Positions 58,320 through 64,000 of a stretch of 64,000 nt of DNA are shown one piece after another. The stretch comes from Vandiemenella viatica (Eukaryota > Arthropoda > Insecta > Orthoptera > Morabidae), in the NCBI GenBank assembly GCA_031002005.1, contig JARYHS010009186.1, positions 257,701,199-257,765,198 on the forward strand. The letters run 5' to 3'. The notes beneath the pieces were generated by a model, which was not told the DNA's origin, ran no database searches, and saw nothing but the letters and a program-made list of their open reading frames with translations. Each line of letters begins with the position of its first letter. The first letter of the stretch is position 1. A program made the translations under genes and the position numbers.

Positions 58320-58740
58320 TTGCAATCCTTACTCATCACCAATATACGTCTTGCGCTCTCCCATGACTATCTCTATCCTCCTATTGTCTTCCAGTTAACC
58401 CCATTCCAGCTCCCTTATCATATCAGTTACTGATTGTATTCTGCAGTAATTTCCAGAGACAAATCTAGCAGTCCTTCTTTACAGCAACTCCAATTCCCGT
58501 GGTATTATTTTGAAAAAAATGATAAAAAAATGTTCAACACCTATATCTGATACGCAAAATGTGGGTCACCTAGTACACCACCATTTTCCAAACAAAGGTC
58601 TGACCAAAATTATCAGTCCCCCCCTCTCGATACTAATGATAAGAAAAATATTGATTTTCTACAAATATAGATCTATTTGCTTCTTTAGGTATTTGTACTT
58701 CGAGTTTTAATGTAGCATATTTGAGATTGATTTTCATTTA
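58320..58740 (-). repeat. LINE family A 3' fragment, rearranged
   Basis: Contains CCAGCTCCCTTATCATATCA, TTACTGATTGTATTCTGCAG and TTTCCAGAGACAAATCTAGC in the family order, with a small insertion near 58500. Confidence 0.7.
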
Positions 58741-58836
58741 TACCAGCTTCCTGTCTTAGTAACAATACCGGTAGTAAAAGATAAGTATAAGTTGGTATGA
58801 ATGAGAAAGGACGAGGATCTCATCAACGATGTGATA

Positions 58837-59969
58837 CACTGGCGAAGATTAAAAGTGCAACACTTAGACGGAGTTGTGATAAAGAAATGAAATTTGACCC
58901 AAGTATGAAGAGTAAAAAATTGAAACTTTTACATGTAGTAATATGAGAATTACGGGGCTACTTACTTTGAAAAATATCTATATTTTATAGCGTATAAATG
59001 GTGAACAGTGTGGTGTAACTTGACACATTTTTGTCCACAAGTTCTTGTTGACCAAGTAGGCCAAGGTGAAGAGCGACGACATTCTACACTCAAATGTCTA
59101 AGTGTGAGAGAGGTAGGAGGATTGGCTGCAGTGCAATGTCAGTATACAGACTTGATACACAATGGATGGAGGAAGGCGCTAGTAGTTGAGCAGGCATAGA
59201 TCCATCCAGGACAACAGCACGTGAAGACCGCTAAATTGTTGGATGGCTGTTGCTGGCAGATGGGTTACTGCAGGTCAGATTTAAGCAGTAATTACAAAGA
59301 GAGCCCCAGACGATTGGAAACCAATTGTTCGAAGCTGTGTGTTCCATTAACCTGATTTCCTTGCCAGCATCGTCTAACCTGATATAATGCAAAACGCAAA
59401 TGGACACATAAATTAGGTATATTTGTGTTTACAGACGAGTCTCGATTCTGTCTGTGGCAAAGTGATAATCGACAACATGTACACAGGCGTACCTAATGTA
59501 CAAAACGGCTTATCCTGCTGTGATTTCAGAATGTCACACAGGTCACATGATTTGGTGGCAGTCAGTTTCGACAGCAGGACTGAGTTTAATGTTGATGAAG
59601 ACACAATGACATCCCACCACTATGTGGACGAGGTTATGGACCCTATTGTTATACCCTTCACGTCCACCATCTAAATGGCATCTTCCAATAGCATAATGTC
59701 CGTCCTCATACTGCGGCCAACACAAAACTAGCCTTGCAAGGGGTTACGATTACAATTTGGACCGTGTGGTCCTCAAATTTATTCCCAATATAGCATGTTT
59801 GGGATGCCAGGAGTAGACTGGTTAGATCACATTGTCACCCAGCGCAAACTGTGCTACAACTGACTGCACAATGCAAGCAGCTGTCGACAGACATACCCCA
59901 AGAAGACATCTGAATACTTATTTATCCACCATTCCTGTCTGTGTGTTGCAGTTTTAATTTCCGCCAGTG
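58837..59969 (+). mobile_element. Tc1-like transposon relic (DD34E type)
   Basis: The termini CACTGGCGAAGATTAAAAGT and, inverted, CACTGGCGGAAATTAAAACT are flanked by TA at 58835-58836 and 59970-59971. Transposase remnants include FVFTDESRFCLW (first catalytic Asp), a VRPHTAA segment where the preceding Asp codon region is now a stop, and HVWDA preceded by a TAG where the catalytic Glu is expected. It is inactive. Confidence 0.88.
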
Positions 59970-59971
59970 TA

Positions 59972-61383
59972 GAAGGAAGCTTTGAAAGAAGGAGACCACC
60001 CGGAAGACCAGTATTCAGCTGACTTGATACGATCATGAAAGAGGCAAGAAAGGCAGACATTCCAGAGGAGGAGGGGCGGAGAGACTCAGCTCTTTGGAGA
60101 ATGCAATGGATTGTCTGAGGTTCCTAATGCCACTGCAGGAAGTAAATGTTTTTTCGGCTATCAAATGGAGCCTAAAAAATAAGTCTATTGTGGATGTAAA
60201 AGTTTACTTAGAGTAAACTATTTTTAAAAATATCAATAATACAAATTTAATGGAACATTTAATAAACAAAGAGGCTTATTTGGATATCTGGTAAGTTTCA
60301 GTACAAGAAATTTACAAAGATATCAAGCTTATTAGGTCCAATTCCCGAAGAAAGTAACTGCTCAATGTTCCACAGAACGCTTTCTCAGTTTTTTATACCC
60401 ACTGCGGAATATCAGGTTCTTGGATTCTTGTAACAATATTATGATTTTAGTGGTTTCACTGATGGCATTAACTGTAATGTGCTTTTGGTGCGATAATATA
60501 TAATGGAAAACATTTTCGACAAAATTATTATGTTTTCGTCAAATGGTGACAAAATATGAAAAATATATAATGTTACATTTTTTATGATTTGCAAAACTGA
60601 TCAATGTTAGATGATATTGGAGAGTAACGATTTCAAAAATTTCTTAATTTACTGCTCCACATTACAAAATGCTCAGTCAAGTTACTTTGACGATATGGAT
60701 TGATGAAAAGTGTTCTTTATCAATATGAAATTTTATATTATTGTGACTTAGATTATATTTGATTCCTATCGGTTTAAAGTTTAAACAATTAAGTTCGTCT
60801 AAAATAAAAGAAATGGTTAGTTTCTGTAATTAAATGAGTTAATTGTTTTATTAGGTGAACTTAGTACCATGTTTCTTAAGTCGGCCGTTGAACTGAGTAT
60901 TGTTGGTGTTTAATTGCGGTAACGTTTTGCCCAAATTTTTCGCGCATCTTCTAAGCCTGGACGATTCAGGCGACACGCAGCTCAACGCCCGACTGAGGGA
61001 ACAAGGTATAAATGAGATTCTTTGGTATATGTGAGATGTTTTGTTCTGTATTATACACAATTGTTCTGAATAAGCTTGATTGTTATTATAAGTTTACTAA
61101 ATTGACTCGGATAATGAACATTTTAATTACAGGACATATATTATTTTGTGCCAGCTCCTATATTTAAACCAATTTGTTCAAAGCAATTATTAAATCTTGT
61201 ACGGATTTTGGTACTGCTTTGCAGTTTGCTCAAAGCAATAACAAAATCATGTAAATGCATTATAACTTCATTTAAGATTGTTTCCATTTTGTTACAAGTA
61301 GTTTTTTTTTGTTGACAGTAGCTGTTTCTTTGGACCATTGTTTGATGTTTTGGAAACAAGAAGCGGAGAATTTTCTCATTAAA
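59972..61383. other. No confidently supported gene
   Basis: A minus frame at 61428-61141 (95 codons, ending FEQIGLNIGAGTK) has plausible composition but no recognised family, and its start overlaps the Harbinger-like terminus. Near 60900-60985 a TTAGAAGATGCGCGAAA...AAAACGTTAC stretch on the minus strand resembles Penelope-type termini. Confidence 0.35.
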
Positions 61384-61780
61384 GGCCCCTTTAGACGACC
61401 CGGCCTGGTCTCGCTTAATCGTGGCCACGCCCCTTCCACCCTGAAAACGGGTCGTCTAAACTGAGCTCCCGGTCACGTTTTTGCGGCGAGGTCAGTCAGG
61501 GAGGTCGGATGAAAATTCTATCCGATTTAGGGCAAAAGGATGGGGGTAAGTTGGTCCCCCGCCACTCTGCCCTGAAAACTGGCCGTGTAAAGCCTCGCCC
61601 GGTTGTGCTCACACTGCCTGGTTCCCCGTTTTCTATTATTTTGAGATGGATGCATCCGATAGTCAAGAAAAAGAAGTATTCACAGAGTTTCTGAAAGTGT
61701 ACAAGACCCACAAATTTTTATGGGTCACCTCATATAGGATTGCCAACTATTTAAAGAAAAAAAAGTATTTTGTGTTTTGA
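61384..61780 (+). mobile_element. PIF/Harbinger-like 5' fragment with MADF start
   Basis: GGCCCCTTTAGACGACCCGG after TTAA resembles a Harbinger terminus, and a mirrored CGGGTCGTCTAAA lies 60 bases on. An ATG at 61646 opens a 44-codon frame beginning MDASDSQEKEVFTEFLKVYK. It continues THKFLWVTSYR, like the first helix of a MADF domain, the DNA-binding partner protein of such elements. The frame then stops at 61780. Confidence 0.5.
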
Positions 61781-62294
61781 AGATGAAAATAAAAAGTATG
61801 TGATAGGAAAAAAGTATTTTAAAATGTAGTTATTCATCGCCTTAGATTCATACTAGACGGTCTGTGCGAAAATTTCGCTAATAAAATACAATGAATAGTG
61901 AGGTTGAATGCTTGTAATATAACGAAAAGTAGAACCACAGATTGTAGCAAATATTTATTTGTTTAGTGTAATAGGCACGCGTCGAAACATATTACGAAAC
62001 AGTTAGAAAAATTTAAAACACACTGTATGTACGACAAGCTGTCACTGACCCTAACAGAAAAAATCCAACACAGCATATCAACATCTCGGTGATATGTGTT
62101 GCTGTGCGAATAAAATATTTACACTGCAATTGTATAGCAAATCAAAAATGTTTCTGTAACAGAAAAAAATGTCCGAAAAGCTTCTTATTGTATAAAAAAC
62201 AGTTTATTGACATCTCAGCGATACTGCTGCTGCAATCTAAGGACTTAGCTCTGAACTGTTTGATACACGTGACCACTTTAAGCATCAAATTCCA

Positions 62295-62940
62295 AAAAAT
62301 TCTTTCTTAATTTATGATTTTACCTAATTGGAGACCTTAATCTCTAAAATGATATGTCATTTGTCGATTTCTGTTAGATATCCGGGGAGATAAATGACTT
62401 GTAACACAAAAAACAGCATTTTAGAAATATTGAAATTTTGCCCTTTAAGGGTGGGATTCCAAAAAATTCCTTTCTTAAAATATGATGTTACCATGGTGGA
62501 GACATTAATCTTTAATATGATACCTCATTTATCTATATCGGTTAAATAGGAAGGGAGATAAATGGCTCGTGACACAAAAACGCTTTGCAAAAGTATTAAT
62601 ACTTTCGCCCTTTAAGGCTGAGATTACGAAAAATTCCTATCTTAATATATGATGCCACCAAAGCGGAGATCTTAATCTTTAAAATGATACTGGATTAAAC
62701 GAATACAGATAGATATCCAGGGAGATAAATGACTCATAACACAAAAAACAGCATTTCACAAATATTGACATTTTTGCCCTTTAAATGTCGAATTCCGAAA
62801 AATTCCTTTCTTAAAATATGATGTGACCAAAGTGGCGACCATAAGCTTTAATATGACAACTCATTCATTGATTTCGGTAAAGTATGAAGGGAGATAATGG
62901 CTTGTAACAAAAAAAACACCTTATAGAAATAATATATATG
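62295..62940 (+). repeat. Tandem satellite of alternating units, about 169 bp each
   Basis: TTCCTTTCTTAAAATATGAT-type anchors occur at 62295, 62467, 62634 and 62803. Units 1 and 3 share AGATATCC(A/G)GGGAGATAAA and AAAACAGCATTT. Units 2 and 4 share a GGTTAAATAGGAAGGGAG-like version. The order is A-B-A-B, a dimeric higher-order repeat of about 338 bp. Confidence 0.8.
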
Positions 62941-63269
62941 ATAGTGATATTTTCGGGCTTACGGGACTAGCTATTAATTTTTGGTTTCATTTCAAATACT
63001 GGGGTCAAATTCTAAATTTTTTATTATGAATAAATTAAAACTCATTTTTATTCCTTCCCACCATCTTGCGTTTATTTTGTTCCATCATAAGCACTAACAT
63101 GTCGTTTGGAAATTAATTGAGTTGTATAGTTTAGCAAATATAAATTATTTCCACATACTTAATGGTTAGGATAACGTATATCGGCCAAAAATAAAGTATA
63201 ATATTTTATTAATAATTATTCTTTAATAATTACGCCAGTACAACTGTTTTTGACAATATTTATTTGACG
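62941..63269. other. No supported gene
   Basis: AT-rich sequence leading to a retroelement terminus. Confidence 0.35.
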
Positions 63270-63302
63270 GACGCGTTTCACCTCTCGTCGAGGCATCATC
63301 AG
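63270..63302 (-). ncRNA. Hammerhead-ribozyme-like motif
   Basis: The minus strand reads CTGATGA, TGCCTC-GACGA-GAGGT, GAAACGCGTC. Both invariant blocks are intact and stem II (CCTC/GAGG with a five-base loop) is clean. A short stem I can form from ACG upstream and CGT downstream of the GTC cleavage triplet. This is the best-formed of the cores in the window and of the minimal stem III type known from Penelope-like elements. Confidence 0.6.
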
Positions 63303-63519
63303 CGTACGTTTTCTGTAATTTGTGATATTTTACATAGTGGTTTTATTTTTACATATAAAGAAATTTTTCTTATCTATAGGAAGCGTAAATATGACTTATA
63401 TTTTACATATCTGTTTTTAAATTAGCAAGCAGAACGTCTTGTTTACATAGATGTAATGAGGTAGATTCATATATCACTTACATGAAGGCAGTATATTTTG
63501 ATCGATGGTCTAAAGACGT

Positions 63520-63963
63520 ACTGTGAAACAAGCAGCGACGGCAACGCGAATTCGTCCCCTATTCAGTCCAAAAGGATGACGGAAGAGTCGGGTCAAAGTC
63601 AGAGTACACACTCATCTTTTATGGATTGTTTTTAAGATATTGTTACAGAGAAAAGTACGACTAATGCAGGGACATCACAAGAAAAAAATGCAGTTGAAAC
63701 TGAAATTGATGTTTATTTAAAAATTAATAGTTTATCATGGCATGATAATCCGTACATTTGGTGGCAAGCAAGAAGAGAGAAATTTCCGTGTTTGACAAAG
63801 CTTGCAGCAAAATACTTCTCCTCGCCAGGAAGCAGTGTTTATTCGGAGCGGCTTTTCTCTGAAGTTGGAAATGTCTACGAGAAGAAAAGAAGTAAACTAC
63901 TACCTGACAATGCAGAAAAATCAGTATTTCCACAATCTATCACTCCTAAATTTCAAATATGAC
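63520..63963 (+). pseudogene. hAT transposase C-terminal fragment
   Basis: After a stop at about 63633 the frame continues to 63963 with EIDVYLKINSLSWHDNPYIW, then WWQARREKFPCLTKLAAKYF and SSPGSSVYSERLFSEVGNVY. This is the hAT family dimerisation (hATC) domain, in the style of ZBED-related proteins. Upstream catalytic sequence is absent, so it is a partial relic. It could instead be a remnant of a domesticated gene, but the internal stop argues against it. Confidence 0.85.
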
Positions 63964-64000
63964 GATTCCAGTGAATAGATATTTATAATATTTTTGTTTT

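Noticed and set aside
61141..61428. 95-codon minus-strand frame ending FEQIGLNIGAGTK
   Set aside because: Composition is plausible but no family, splice context or conservation can be shown, and its start overlaps a transposon terminus. Not called as a gene.
1..64000. CRISPR arrays, operons, bacterial ribosome sites
   Set aside because: The window is eukaryotic, with introns, SINEs and LINEs; the direct repeats found are satellites or LTRs.

Overview
The window is a eukaryotic, AT-rich, intron-bearing, repeat-dense stretch. It carries Tc1/mariner, hAT, Mutator-like and PIF/Harbinger-like DNA transposons, several non-LTR retrotransposon fragments, a Penelope-type reverse transcriptase, tRNA-derived SINEs and an LTR retroelement. 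This mix, with introns of 7-9 kb, suggests an insect with a large genome, possibly polyneopteran (orthopteran or stick-insect-like). That is inference; nothing identifies a species.

The only host gene I can support lies on the minus strand between about 52.2 and 26.5 kb. Five coding exons (52187-51939, 44902-44797, 44332-42831, 35725-35595, 26714-26474) join with canonical GT-AG sites and matching phases into one 742-residue frame. I do not recognise the protein. It has an acidic N-terminus, a strongly basic nuclear-localisation-like stretch, a Cys/His cluster, a Pro/Tyr/Gln-rich C-terminal half and a short C-terminal helix. Everything else between its exons is repeat or unassigned intron.

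Region by region. 1-9.3 kb: a divergent direct repeat; a mariner relic broken by a hAT-like element; a SINE with a perfect target duplication; a 1000-base gap; a foldback carrying hammerhead-like cores. 9.4-15.2 kb: an LTR element with about 820-bp LTRs and a frameshifted gag but no recognisable pol. 15.2-16.0 kb: an inverted copy of 2.65-3.48 kb. 16-26 kb: a two-unit repeat, a LINE split by a Tc1-like element, a palindrome, and an old array of about 185-bp units containing two hAT MITEs. 26.5-52.2 kb: the host gene. Its introns hold an intact DD41D mariner-like transposon with identical 109-bp inverted repeats (30029-31381), hAT relics, a 10-unit 87-bp array, LINE fragments, inverted pairs of a dispersed module, and two core-promoter-like sites. 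52.2-64 kb: a Penelope-like RT relic, a second SINE, a LINE split by a long-TIR element with a 9-bp target duplication, a dead Tc1, a MADF/Harbinger-like fragment, a two-type alternating satellite, another hammerhead-like core and a hAT C-terminal fragment.

Transposition order can be read from nested insertions and their target duplications. The most noteworthy items are the reconstructed orphan gene, the intact DD41D element, the gag-only LTR element with mismatched flanks, the 87-bp array whose unit straddles a MITE insertion junction, and the hammerhead-like motifs.
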